Origin: Notamacropus eugenii
Lineage: Eukaryota > Chordata > Mammalia > Diprotodontia > Macropodidae
NCBI RefSeq assembly: GCF_028372415.1
Contig: NC_092875.1
Coordinates: forward strand, 189,501,522 to 189,565,521
Direction: 5' to 3'
DNA: 64,000 nt
A program made the translations under genes and the position numbers. How positions within the stretch are numbered: position 1 is the stretch's first letter; every line of letters starts with the position of its first letter. Below, one piece after another: positions 47,620 through 59,319 of this stretch. The notes beneath the pieces are model-generated. The model was not told the DNA's origin and did not search any database. It worked only from the letters and a program-made list of their open reading frames with translations.

Positions 47620-49115
47620 CTTTGGTTAAATAGATTTTGATCAAAATCTTCATTTTGATTAAGTGGATTTTGAGCAGTATAGTAGCTCATTCTTTTGCCA
47701 ATGACCAATTCTAATGTATTTGAAGTAAAGATGAGTATATGTTTTGGCCACTTAACACCTTTGGTAAGCATAACTAGGCAAGTATCCATTGACCAAGTAC
47801 ATCAGAAGACCAAAACTATTCTTTGGTTTGCTGGCAATGGTGAAGATGTTTCAATACACTCAGCAAATAGTGGTGGAGAATGACAGATGATGACTGACTA
47901 ATCTCCAGTCCAAGGCAGGCATTGGTAACTGTATACTTCCTACTATCACCCATATAAACAGGAGCCAAACGAGATGGCCCAACTTATCAGGAGAGAACTA
48001 CAGTGAAACTTAGGTGACCTGCATTTCAGAGTCTGCAAACTTCTAGGGTTGAAAATGACTTTGGAAGAATCATTGGATTACAATATCTGGCCTGCAGTAG
48101 GAAGAAGAAATGTTAGAGACATTCTGGGAATCTTGCCCAGCTCTTTTATTATTCTGAGTAGTAAAGTTCCATCCTGCCACATGCAAAGCTTGATTTGGCA
48201 CCTAGAATATGGCAAAGTTTTATTCAGTCACGTCCCTTTATCATCTGCTTGGTCCCCTGTCAGGATTATCATTATTAATTATGAGTGACTGAAAATGATG
48301 ACAGGTTTGGGTCAGTTCTAATGTTACTGCATTTTATTTTGGCTGCAATCATGTTTGTGCTGTTGAAATTCTCCCTCTTTATTCCCCTGAAATTTAACTC
48401 CTAACTCTTATTTGGTTCTTAGGGAGCTAAAAATACCAAGTCATTTTATATCAGTTTCCTTCTGTCTAATAATTACTGTCCTGAGTACTTATCCCACTTG
48501 CAAAGATAAATAATTTGAGGATTTACTGTTGATTCAATTTATATTAACAATGGTACAACATCAACATTTTCCTCTGGGCTAAGGTACAAAAGACACATAT
48601 TTTCCATGTAGGGTGTGTGCATGTGTGCATGCATATTCAAGGACTGTTTTCATTAAAACAAAACAAAGCCGACTTCCTGTGTGAATCAATGTCTTCTTAA
48701 ACTGGAAGTTTTTTTTTTCTTTCTGTCCGTCTTATGTGTGTAGCTAGGGGAGAGGAGGGAATGCTCAAAAAGGTAAGGAGAGATGTGCCTAAAAGTTTTC
48801 ATGAGGATGTGAGTTAACAGGAGTCACTCAGAAGGACCTGAGAAAAGGATAAAGAGAGGGCTACCTTAGAGGTTGAAAAATTACGTGGAAAGAGTCAATT
48901 AACCATGCATGCCAATGGTGATTAGTATAGAATTAATAGTGTGCTGAGTTATGCTCTCCTCCTGACTTTGGTAGGTATATAATGTATATTTCTATTATCG
49001 AGGCAACATAAATAAATCCCCATGTCAAACTAAATAGGATAATACTTTCATTAACTGCTTTCTGTCCTTCAAATTAAACTCAAAGGCATGAGTTTGTGAA
49101 CAGCAGTGAAAGTGT
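47620..49115. other. No gene or named repeat recognised
   Basis: About 1.5 kb contains only short chance frames (up to about 80 codons) and no clear mobile-element block. Confidence 0.5.
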
Positions 49116-49119
49116 TAAG

Positions 49120-49310
49120 TTCTAGAATCACCAAATGTTAGAGTTGGAAGACCTTAAAGATTTTTTTGGTCCAATGTCCTCATTTTACAGATAGGAAAAG
49201 TGAGGCTAGGAGAAGGAAAGATATTTGTCCATGGCTACACAATCAGTTAGTTGCAGAGTAGCTAGTGAAATCAAGGGCTTCATCCATTGGTCTCTGCTAT
49301 ACTAGTACCC
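49120..49310 (-). mobile_element. MIR CORE-SINE
   Basis: 'ttctagaatcaccaaatgtt', 'gtcctcattttacagatagg' and 'aagatatttgtccatggcta' are in reversed MIR order. 49,310-49,815 shows nothing recognisable. Confidence 0.7.
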
Positions 49311-49819
49311 CTCAAATGGTAACTTACAGTTACATAGTTAATTAGTTAGAGAGTCAGGACTTCAGGCTTCCAGTCAATTTTTTTTTTACCTTGTTGCAGA
49401 CACTACCCCTGTCTTCCTTTCCTTATTTTGTTTCTATAATCTAAATTTACCAGTGCTTTACATTCTTGAGGAAAATGGCATTTCTAGGGAGAGAATCATA
49501 ACTCTAAGAATTCAGTGACTGAAAGGAAATTTGGAGAGCATTGAGAAATCTTCCTTGAAACAGAAGCCAATTGGAGCTCGGAGAATTCATTCTGAGCTGA
49601 CTGTGGGAAGCCTCAAACTTAGAGTCACTTTGGTTTCAGGGATTGGACAATACACCAAAAATTAGCCATTAGGGGACCAATCCAAGGTCCTTTATAGCTC
49701 AGAAACATCCAGTTGCTATTAAGGGTCATAGGCTTGGTGAGAGAGAAACCTTTGCCCATGGAACGAGGCTTCTATAGAAATGTCACGCAGGAAAAAGAGC
49801 TAGGAGGGTAAAAGTTATC

Positions 49820-50078
49820 TTTGTTGTTGTTGAGTTGTTTCAGATATTTCTGATTCTTTGTGACCCCACTGGGGTTTTCTTGGCAAAGATATTGGAGCGA
49901 TTTGCCATTTCCTTCACCAGCTCATTTGGCAGATGAGGAGCTGAGGTAAACAGAGTGAAATGGCTTACCCAGGGTGACACAGTTAGTAAGTGTCTGGGGT
50001 CAGATTTGAACTCAGGGAGAGATGAGTCTTTCTTACTTCAGGCTGGCACTTTATCCATTGCATCACATAGCTGCCCCT
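49820..50078 (-). mobile_element. MAR1-type CORE-SINE, full length
   Basis: It starts with the reversed AAC tail ('ttgttgttgttgag'), then 'gtgaccccactggggttttc', 'gccatttccttcaccagctc', 'ggtcagatttgaactcaggg' and head 'gcatcacatagctgcccc'. A MIR bit on + follows at 50,081-50,140. Confidence 0.88.
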
Positions 50079-50404
50079 AGGCAGTTTCCTCATTTGTCAA
50101 ATGGGGAAATTAATACCTGCCCTGTCTAATTCATTTTCATGCTACTTTGATGGACCATCACTATGCAGATAACAACCATTCGTGTCCTCTTACCCTGGGT
50201 GATTCACATAAATTCGAGGCAAGGAGTTAGTAGAATATATTTGGCCTTCCTCTAGATCTCTTGACATTAAGTGTTTATAAATGAAGTATGCAGGCTGTCC
50301 ATTAGTTAACTTTTACCCTTCCCATATGACTGGCCAACCATGTTTTCCAGTTATAATCTCTTTCATCACATAATTTACATGTGTTCCATTTTTTCTGCCA
50401 TTTA

Positions 50405-51445
50405 ATAGTATTTTTTCCAATTACATGTAAAGATAGTTTTCATTATTCACTTCTATAAGATTTTCATTCCCATTTTTTTCTCCCTCCCTTCCCCTTCCCC
50501 CAAGATGGCAAACAATCTAATATAGGTTATACACGTACAGTCATATTAAACATATTTCCACATCGGTTGTTGTCTTTCATTCTTGAAGGGACCAAAATGA
50601 CATCATCATGATAACATCAAGTTTCAATATATCCACCTGTGGCTGCTCAGACCAACATGAGCTCCGAATGCTCTACCACAGATTGGGCACAGATAGTTCG
50701 TGTGAACATTTTGGATGGATACTTCAAATTTATGCATCCTATGTTTCCCTTGAGTTGTTTCAACTCTGCTTTGCTCATAGAGCACAGTACCCTTTCTGAT
50801 GTGGGCATGCCATGCTGAGCAGTCCTGTGCCAGTGTCTTCCATATCACACAATCAAATCTAAAGTTCTTGAGAGAAACCTTGAGAATGTCCTTGTATCGC
50901 TTCTTCTGACCACCATGTGAGTGCCTGTTCTGTGTATGTTCTCCATAAAATAGTCTTTTTGGCAAGCATACGTTTTACATTTGAACAGCATGGCCAACCT
51001 ACTTGTGTTGCACTCTCTGAAGCATAGTTTGAATGCTTGGCAGTTTAGTTTGAGTAAGGACCTCAGTGTCTGGTACCTTATCCTGCCAGGTGATCTTTAG
51101 ACATGTTGTGAAAGAAGAATTAAAACAAAAAAAGAAAATCACAAGAAAGAAAAAAACTAACAAAAAGAGAAAATAGTATGCTTCAATCTGCATTCTGACT
51201 CCATAGCTCTTTCTCTGGATGTGGACAGCATTTTCCATCATGAATCTTTTGGAACTGTCTTAGATCATTTCATTGCTGAGAAGACCTAAGTCTAACAAAG
51301 TTGATCATTGTACAATGTTGCTGTTACTGTGTACAATGTTCTCTTGGTTCTGCTCACTTCTCTCGGGCATCAGTTCATGTAAGTCTTTCCAAGTTTTTCT
51401 GAAATTTATATGTGGCTTCTCTTAGATAATTCTTGGTTGAAAATG
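50405..51445 (-). mobile_element. L1 3' end, interrupted by another LINE
   Basis: Left part 50,405-50,561 ('gtattttttccaattacatg', 'taatataggttatacacgta', 'aacatatttccacat') and right part 51,093-51,445 ('gacatgttgtgaaagaagaa', 'caatctgcattctgactcca', 'gtaagtctttccaagttttt') are consecutive L1 3' text. The break falls in the middle of 'ccacattagtcatgttgtg'. Confidence 0.85.
50562..51092 (-). mobile_element. LINE ORF2 C-terminus with zinc-finger motif, nested in L1
   Basis: On the minus strand a 113-codon frame (50,965-50,624) reads MPKRLFYGEHTQNRHSHGGQ, then KKRYKDILKVSLKNF, then the end CPICGRAFGAHVGLSSHRWI. This is the C-terminal tail of a non-LTR retrotransposon ORF2 of the kind with 'R-KKR-KD-LK-SLK' and a last C2H2 finger 'CP-CGR-F---GL-SH'. 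The last zinc His reads Tyr here. The clade was not settled (RTE-like or CR1-like). The 3' tail lies at the left ('gttgttgtctttcattctt'). It resembles the tail of the SINE-like copies at 23.3 and 57.6 kb. Upstream of 50,965 the sequence is diverged. Confidence 0.7.
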
Positions 51446-51514
51446 AATTGAAGCCTATTCACATCCAACATGATCTTCTCCATTGTTCATTGTGTCATTC
51501 TCACTTAATGTTTT

Positions 51515-51670
51515 GCCAACTATTCCATGAATGAATGAATGAATGGGGAAAAGTATTTAGTAAATTCTTGCTATGGATACAAATATAGAAACAAGACAGT
51601 CTTGGCCTCAAGGAGTTTACATTTGAACTGAAGAGACAACATAAATAAGGGGAAAGGAATTATGGTTTGG
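51515..51670 (-). mobile_element. Ancient mammalian repeat, L2-end type
   Basis: 'gtatttagtaaattcttgct', 'gacagtcttggcctcaagga' and 'gtttacatttgaactgaaga' resemble the block at 6,780-6,900. 51,670-52,130 and 54,792-55,270 (one continuous stretch before HAL1 copy C inserted) contain nothing I can name. Confidence 0.4.
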
Positions 51671-52132
51671 GAAGTCACAAAGTCACAAAGATATTGAGTG
51701 GAACAATGGGGCATATGTTTGACGCACCTTTTCCAGAGGCAATGGTACTGGCAATTTGATTATAGTTCTCAGAGAAAGTAGAAAGGAGGGAAGGTTATGT
51801 GTGAAGAAGTAGAGAAGAAAATAACCAAAGATGAAGATGAAGACTGCAAGATCTTTGGGTGTGCAGAACTGAATGACTTAGACTCTCCCAAGCATGATGG
51901 TTCAGTTTTTTGGGAGGAGTCAAGCAACAGCAGAAGAAGGAGTACTATTGTGAAAAAGGATTCGTGATCATATAGAATTGCCAGAAAAACATTGCTGATA
52001 AAAAGATGGTCCTATTTCTCCGAGAGAAGGTTGGGTCATTAAATACACCGAACAATTTCCTTAAGGCAGTTTGACCTGCTCTACACCCATGTCATTTTAG
52101 ATTTTGCTCATTGTCTATATTCTCCGTCTGTC

Positions 52133-52147
52133 TAAAATATATATACC
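52133..52147. repeat. TSD of HAL1 copy C, left copy
   Basis: taaaatatatatacc here and taaaatatatgtacc at 54,777-54,791 agree at 14 of 15 and bracket the element. Confidence 0.85.
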
Positions 52148-54776
52148 GGGAGCCAAGATGGCGGACTAGAAAGATGCACATGCACATAGCTCCGAACCCA
52201 CAACCCATAGAACATCTACAAAAAAGTAACTCATGGCAAATTCTGCACCCAGAGGCCACAGAACATTGGAGCGAGGGAGATTTCTGTTCTGGAGAGACCT
52301 GCAAACCTCTCGCAAAAGGTCCTTCGCACCGCGGACTGGGCGCTGGGACTGGGAGCTGAGTACAGCCCTGCCGTGGCCGCGGCACCAAGAGGAAAAGATC
52401 CGAGCGGGCTTCAGGGACGGGATCTCCAGCGGCCACGCGGGTCCCTCGACCCACAGGTGACAGGGGTCAGTGAGAGGGTCTCTTTGGTGGGTCGAGAGGG
52501 GAGTGGGGTGCCCCCATAACTCAGGCCCCCTCGGGAGCCAACAGCGGAGACGAGAGCAGACCGGGGCTCCCCAAGCAGGCAGGAGCCTGGATCCATTGTT
52601 GAAGGTCTCTGCATAAACCCCCTGAGGGAACTGAGCCTGTGAGGCGGCCCTGCCCCGTCCCAAGCACCTGAACTTAATCTCACACTGAATAGCAGCCCTG
52701 CCCCCGCCCAAAGCACTGAGGCTGGGAAGCAGCATTTGATTCTCAGACCCCAAGTGCGGTCTGGGAGGATCCGGAGGTGAGGTGGGTGTGAGGAGAATAT
52801 TCAGAGCTCAAGTCACTGGCTGGGAAAATGCCCAGAAAAGGGAAAAAAACCAAGACTATTGAGGGTTACTTTCTTGGTGAGCAGGTTTCTCCTCCCCTCC
52901 CTTCTGATGAGGAAGAGCGGTACTCACCATCAGGGGAAGACACGGAAGTCAGTGCTTCTACATCCCAGCCCACTCAATGGGATCAGTTCTGGGAAAAGGT
53001 CTTAAAGAGCCCAAACAATTTTCAAAATCATGATAGAGAGGTGGAGGAAAAACTGGGAAGAGCAATGAAAGACATGCAAGCAAAGTGTGAACAGCAGATC
53101 AGCACCCTGCTAAAGGAGACCCAAAAAAATGCTGAAGAAAATAACACCCTGAAAAATAGGCTAACTCGATTGGCAAAGGAGGTTCAAGAAGCCAAGGAGG
53201 AGAAGAATGCTTTCAAAAGCAGAATTAGCCAAATGGAAAAGGAGGTTCAAAAGTTCACTGAAGAAAATAGTTCTTTCAAAATTAGAATGGAGCACATGGA
53301 AGCTAATGACTTTATGAGAAACCAAGAAATCACAAAACAAAACCAAAAGAATGAAAAAATGAAGATAATATGAAATATCTCATTGGAAAAACAACTGACC
53401 TGGAAAATAGATCCAGGAGGGACAATTTAAAAATTATGGGATTACCTGAAAGCCATGATCAAAAAAAGAGCCTAGACATCATCTTTCATGAAATTATCAA
53501 GGAAAACTGCCCTGAGATTCTAGAACCAGAGAGCAAAATAAGTATTCAAGGAATCCACAGATCACCACCTGAAAGAGATCCAAAAAGAGAAACTCCTAGG
53601 AACATTGTGGCCAAATTCCAGAGTTCCCAGATCAAGGAGAAAATATTGCAAGCAGCTAGAAAGAAACAATTCAAGTATTGTGGAAATACAATCAGGATAA
53701 CGCAAAATCTAGCAGCTTCCACATTAAGGGATTGAAGGGCGTGGAATAGGATATTCCAGAAGTCAAAGGAACTAGGACTAAAACCAAGAATCACCTACCC
53801 AGCAAAACTGAATATAATACTTCAGGGGAAAAATTGGTCTTTCAATGAAATAGAGGACTTTCAAGTATTCTTGATGAAAAGACCAGAGCTGAAAAGAAAA
53901 TTTGACTTTCAAACACAAGAATGAAGAGAAGCATGAAAAAGTAAATAGCAAAGAGAAGTCATAAGGGACTTTACAAAAGTTGAACTGTTTACATTCCTAC
54001 ATGGAAAGACAATATTTGTAACTCTTGAAACTATTCAGCATCTGGGTACAGGGTGGGATAACACACATACACGCACACGCACACGCACACACACATAGAG
54101 ACAGAGTGCACAGAGTGAACTGAAGAGGAGGGGATCATATCTTAAAAAAAAATGAAATCAAGCAGTGAGAGAGAAATATATTGGGAGGAGAAAGGGAGAA
54201 ATGGAATGGGACAAATTATCGCTCATAAAAGAGACAAGCAAAAGACCTTATAGTGAAGGGAAAAAGAGGGGAGATGAAAGAAAAACATGAAGTTTACTCT
54301 CATCACATTCCACTAAAGGAAGGAATAAAATGCACACTCATTTTGGTATGAAAACCTATCTTACAATACAGGAAAGTGGGGGGTAAGGGGATAAGCAGGG
54401 TGGGGGGGATGATGGAAGGGAGGGCAATGGGAGGAGGGAGCAATTTGAAGTCAACACTCATGGGGAGGGACAGGATCAAAAGAGAGAACAGAAGTAATGG
54501 GGGACAGGATAGGATGGAGGGAAATATAATTAGTTCTTACACAACACTCCTATTATGGAAGTCATTTGCAAAACTACACAGATCTGGCCTATATTGAATT
54601 GCTTGCCTTCCAAAGGGAAGGGGTGGGGAGGGAGGGAGGGCAGATTGGCAGACAGGGGCAATTAGAACACTCGGTGTTTTGGGGTGGGGGGAGGGGACAA
54701 AAGGGGAGAAAATGTGGAACCCAAAATTTTGTGAAAATGAATGTTAAAAGTTAAATAAAAAAAAATTAAAAAGAAA
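52148..54776 (+). mobile_element. HAL1-like ORF1-only LINE, copy C, full length
   Basis: It begins 'gggagccaagatggcggact', with a single 5' UTR monomer (about 52,298-52,457) and the shared 5' UTR text to 52,827. ORF1 is at 52,828-53,924. The 3' UTR has a CA tract (54,061-54,096) and G-rich blocks (54,401-54,409; 54,680-54,695), then an A-rich end. About 160 bases present in copies A and B are missing near 54,640. No ORF2 is present. The 15-bp TSD shows a single, fairly young insertion. Confidence 0.92.
52828..53924 (+). pseudogene. ORF1 of HAL1 copy C, frameshifted
   Basis: MPRKGKKTKTIEGYFLGEQ opens the frame. The coiled coil (REVEEKLGRAMKDMQAKCEQ; EEKNAFKSRISQMEKEVQKF) runs to about 53,360, where one base is missing compared with copy B (gaaaaaatgaag for gaaaaaatggaag). 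The RRM continues in another frame from 53,370 (KYLIGKTTDLENRSRRDNLK, then IMGLPESHDQKKS) and stops at a TGA near 53,733. Conserved text for the C-terminal domain goes on to the usual end KRKFDFQTQE at 53,924. It is therefore one frameshift and at least one stop away from open. Confidence 0.82.
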
Positions 54777-55274
54777 TAAAATATATGTACCTAGGGGCCA
54801 TCTGTAGGGGTATTCTATCCAGATGCAGATCCTAGTTTAGACAGTAAGGATTTTTCATCCATGTGGTTTTTCCCACATAGATAGTTAGATCAAACTCTTT
54901 TGAGCGATTATGGAGCTCATTTAGGAGACTCTGTAGTGTTCTGTTGCTTGTTGCAATCACCATGATACGAAGAAAGGAGTATTTCGGGTACCTCAGCAAT
55001 GACTGGGAATTGTCCTTTGATTTGAACTCTGTGCTGGACGTTCTCCATGATGGTAACAATCACCTTTAGTGAGTATGCATTTCTCTTTTTTGTGGCTCAG
55101 CTAGCATTAGTAACGAGCATCATAGAACCAAATCATCTCTATATAAGGAATCTCATATAATTTTGATTTAATGGATGAAAGATATTGTTGGAGGTGGCTT
55201 TTGTTAAGGTGACTTTTCACTCTGCTGAATTAAGTGAATTTTAAATAGTCAAAATTCAGCAGGATCTTGGATTT

Positions 55275-55505
55275 CTATAGAGGCAGCTGGTGATATAGTG
55301 AGTGCACTGGACCTAAAGTCAGGATAGACTTAAGATACTTACTAGCTGTATGGCCTTGGATAAGTCATTTACAATCAAGTAACTTCTATTTACTATAAAT
55401 TAGGGATAATGATAGCGCCCACATCTCAGGATTATGATGAGGATCAAATGAGATAAGATTTATAAAAAGCACATGGCAGACACCTTATAAATGTTTATTC
55501 CCTTC
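55275..55505 (+). mobile_element. THER1 CORE-SINE
   Basis: 'gaggcagctggtgatatagt', 'cttactagctgtatggcctt', 'gatgaggatcaaatgagata' and 'cttataaatgtttattccc' are in order. 55,505-56,190 shows nothing I can name. Confidence 0.75.
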
Positions 55506-56192
55506 CTTCCTACTTTTTCTTAATCTTTCAGTCAATTATGTGACTATCCAATTATGGATTGTTATACTATAACATATGTGAAAATCTCCTTTTTCCTTTC
55601 TTATATCTTCATCCAGAACATTTATAGAGCATATACATAATCAAAATATGGATTTTCTTGTTAGTTGTATGCCCTGGGTCTCATTTTAAGACTAATAATA
55701 ATGTCTGATATCCTCCTTTTAGTGCCCTTTTCTTTTTCAAATACATTGAAAATTTTTCTCTCAATTCCCTCAAAAACTTGAAGAAGAAACCTGGTCTAGT
55801 TGTTCTTCATCATTTCTTCTTTGTGTAGCACCTCTAGGGCATAACTCTGGGGAGGGACTAGCATTATGTTAGAGTCCAGATGTGGCTCCACCATCATTTA
55901 TGGTTAAAAGAACTTGTTACACAAATCTTTACAGAGATTTTACATTTTTCTGTATAAGGGACAGGCAAGATTGAGAAAATCAATCAATTGCCCTACTTCA
56001 TTTCAAGTAAGGGATACCTTAATGAAATGAGAATGTCTCAATTGATCAATCTGACTCTAGACTAAGTGCAGAAAAACTCCTTGATCAATAGAAGTGACAC
56101 AGCACAGAAAATTTGTTTGACTTGTCTGAAGAAACTTGGTCATTCCTAAGGCATCACCTATAAAATAGCCATTTTGGGGGGTGGGGTGGGAA

Positions 56193-56463
56193 GGAATAAG
56201 CATTTATATAGCCCCTATTATTTACCAGGCATTGTGTTAAGTGCTTTTCTTTTTTTTAACTAATATTATCTCATGTGATCCTCACAACAACCCTGAGAGG
56301 TAGGTGCTATCATTATCCCCATTTTACAGTTGAGTATACTGAGGCAGACAGCAGTTAAGTGACTTGCTCAGAGTCACACAGCTTTTACGTGTCTGAAGTC
56401 ACACTTGAAATCGTCTTCCTAATTCCAGGCTCAGCACCTATTCATTGCTCTACCAGCTGCCTC
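56193..56463 (-). mobile_element. THER1 CORE-SINE, full length
   Basis: 'gcatttatatagcccctatt', 'gtgatcctcacaacaaccct', 'taggtgctatcattatcccc', 'ttaagtgacttgctcagagt' and a diverged head are reversed and in order. 56,463-57,600 shows short frames only (longest 71 codons at 56,773) and no named repeat. Confidence 0.82.
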
Positions 56464-57605
56464 TGAGAGATTTAAATAAGTGTAGAGGAAAGAATGTACC
56501 ATCTTAACCTCTGAGAAAGAATAGATTAAGGAGGAATGAAGGAACAGAACCCAGGCTTCTGTCTTTTTCCTTCACCATCCCTTGCCTGAAATAGAAGATC
56601 ATAAAATTTGGAAGTCCAGATGACTTCCCATCTTCTCATCAACATCCTAGCAGCCACTGGCAATAGTGTCTGAATCAGAAGCTGAGAACAGACTGGCTAC
56701 AATGTGGAAAGAAGGATTCACAGCTTCCTAAAAGCCTAGCAAAAAGGTGACACCATACCTAAGGGGAAATTCATGAATACCCCACAAAGGGGAGAAAAGG
56801 ACATTCTACAACCAGAAGTTGTTACCTTTCTACCACCTCTGTTCTCTAAGGTTGATCCCACTTTCCCCAAGACTCAAATGTATTTGTGGGAGAATGTGCC
56901 ACAGACTTCTGGGAGTATATCTTATATCAACTGTTTTTTCTATATTACCTTTGAAATTTCCTCCTTTCTGAAAGAAAATGGAGTCTAGTTGACTACATGA
57001 TAGCCACTGATAATCTCAGGAGAAAGCTATCAGAGGAGTTTTGTGAACTATCTAGCACTAAAGAAACAATATCCCAATCATTCAATGCCAACCCTACAGC
57101 CCTGAGGAAATGTAGTAGTAAATTCCATGGATCAACTCATCAGTGTGAGTGGAGGTTGAGATAGTTACCCTAATACTACATCTATTTGTTGTCATCCTTT
57201 CAGGTACAATCTTAAATGCTCTTGTAATGTTCTTGTGAAGCTTTATTTAAATATATTTTCCCCTGAACTGCTTCTCACAGCGTTATTGAGATACTGCTCA
57301 TAATCTTCCACCATCATATGATATAAGATTTTACAGATGAGTTCCTACTCTATAGTGGTGCTACTCTAGGCTTCCATATCTCTCTCTGGTAAGAAGATAA
57401 AATAATTGCTTTAAAGCTTAATTCATGAGGTTGTTATTATGAAATGATATGTGTTTATGAAAGTATTTTGAAAACTATAAATTGCTTTCTGAATCTGAGA
57501 TATTATTGTTACTGTTATTTCTATTATAAAGTTCTACTCTGATGCCTTATCACTTCCTGAGGGTGATGACATGATGAGCATTAAGAGAGACATAGTGTTG
57601 AATTG

Positions 57606-57800
57606 TTATTCGTCCTTCATTTTAGAAGAGGATCAACAACATTATGGGGTGACTTGGATTTAAGTAAGGCAGAGTTATACAGAATTGTCAGCCTCAATCT
57701 CTCTTTCAGAGTCATCAAAGTAAAGATGATCTTCGATGGTCCAGGGAGCAGTGGATGACCTTGGTGTCTTCAGTGTCTGATCAGTGTCTAAGCTCTCTAC
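57606..57800 (-). mobile_element. Unnamed marsupial SINE-like family, copy 4 (old)
   Basis: 'attcgtccttcattttagaa', 'gaggatcaacaacatta', 'gattt-agtaaggcagagtt', 'gtcagcctcaatctctcttt' and 'gatggtccagggagcagtgg' match copy 2 in order with more divergence. Confidence 0.5.
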
Positions 57801-58019
57801 AACCCATGCTTCAACTGGTAGTTGGAACAAATTATTCTTATCTGCCCATTCCACTGGGGTACATCTTCACATTCTTGGAATAGATATCCCCCTAACCCAG
57901 TTACAGGTTTGACACTTATCCATTACCCTCAGCCATCTGTAACCTCTGTGTCAAGTAGGTTTCTATCAGAGTGTGGCTGTTATACATGCTACAGCATCTA
58001 GGAGCCAGAAGTGAAAGTC

Positions 58020-58885
58020 AAGTACAAGGGGGGGTAATTATCCCGCTCTATTTTGCTCTAATTAGAACATATTTGGAGCATTGTGTTCAATTCTGGGTGC
58101 TACATTTTCTATAAATTAATTTATTTCAGTTTTCAACATTCATTTCTATAAGTTTTTAATTTCCCTCCCCAAGACATAAACATTCTTTGTGTGCTATATT
58201 TTCAGATGGATTTTGTCATGGTCTAGCATGTTCGGACAAGGAGATCCCATTGGTGTAAGACGACTGGAATACATCAAGTCAAAATCAGTTGAAGAAACTG
58301 AAAATGAATAACCAGCAGAAGAAGAGTAGGGGGTGGGGAGGATGATAGCTGTCTTGAAGTATCTGAAGGGTTATCATGGGGAAGAATTCTTCTTGGTCAC
58401 AAAAGCCCAAGAGAATCTGGGAGAAATGGGTGAAAGATTGCCCAGAGGAAGATCTCAGCTAGATGTAAGTAGGTGTCTGCTGATAAATATTTAACAACCA
58501 GCCCTTGGGTGGGGTAGAGGGGAATGCACATAAGATACACCATGAAGTTTAATCTGCATTATTAACATTTTCTCTATCACTTTCTTAAATCTAAACAATC
58601 AAGAAAATAATAAATCCATATGATAGTGTTTTCTGATTTCTGAGGTGTAAATGCTCACAATGAAAGTTTAAGGGCTCTTGTGAGCCAAGCCTGCCCCTAG
58701 AAATGAGGACTTTATATCTAATTTTCTGAAATTTAGAAGTTTCCCAAATGGGAATGGGCTACCTCTGTATGATAGAGTGGGTTTGTCTGAATTTGAGATC
58801 TTTGAGGAGAGGCCATTTTGAAGAAGGGATTCTTAGGAAAGTAAGGCTTGCACTAGATGACATCTGAGGTCCCTTCCAACTCTTG
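58020..58885 (+). mobile_element. CR1/L3 LINE 3' part with insertions
   Basis: 'ttagaacatatttggagcat', 'gtgttcaattctgggtgcta', 'atgatagctgtcttgaagta', 'tctgaagggttatcatgggg', 'gggaatgggctacctctgta', 'actagatgacatctgaggtc' and 'ccttccaactcttggattct' are CR1/L3 blocks in order. A short reversed L1 tail (58,105-58,180) and an unrelated block (58,470-58,730, starting 'tgctgataaatatttaacaa') interrupt it. Confidence 0.72.
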
Positions 58886-59064
58886 GATTCTATGGTACCT
58901 TGACCTTGAGTTCTTAAAGGCCATGTCAGTGGAGCTCAAGCTCTGGAACTTCCTGCACAAAAACGTACTGGGAAATAGCTTGATGATGGCATGTTGGCTA
59001 AAGCTCTGCCTAGTTAAGTTCATAGAAGGTTTTCACTAGAAGATTGTTTCCCACCTGGGTTTTG

Positions 59065-59312
59065 AAGTAGATAGGATGCTGGGCCTGGAGTCAGGAAGAC
59101 TCATCTTGCTGAGTTCAAATCTGGCCTTGGACACTTGGTAGCTGTGTAACCCTGGGCAAGTCACTGAACCCTGTTTGCTTCAGTTTCCTCATCTATAAAA
59201 TGAACTGGAGAAGCAAATGGCAAACTACTCCAATATCTTTGCTAAGGAAAACCCCAAATGGGATCATGAAGAGTCAGATAACGACTGAAATGACTAAACA
59301 ACAACACAAAAT
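59065..59312 (+). mobile_element. MAR1-type CORE-SINE
   Basis: 'ctgggcctggagtcaggaag', 'gagttcaaatctggccttgg', 'gtaaccctgggcaagtcact', 'gagaagcaaatggcaaacta', 'aaaaccccaaatgggatcat' and tail 'actaaacaacaacac' are all present. Confidence 0.88.
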
Positions 59313-59319
59313 AGGAAAT

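Noticed and set aside
52092-52753. Open frames up to 195 codons on the minus strand
   Set aside because: They are antisense to the 5' UTR of HAL1 copy C and owe their length to high GC content.
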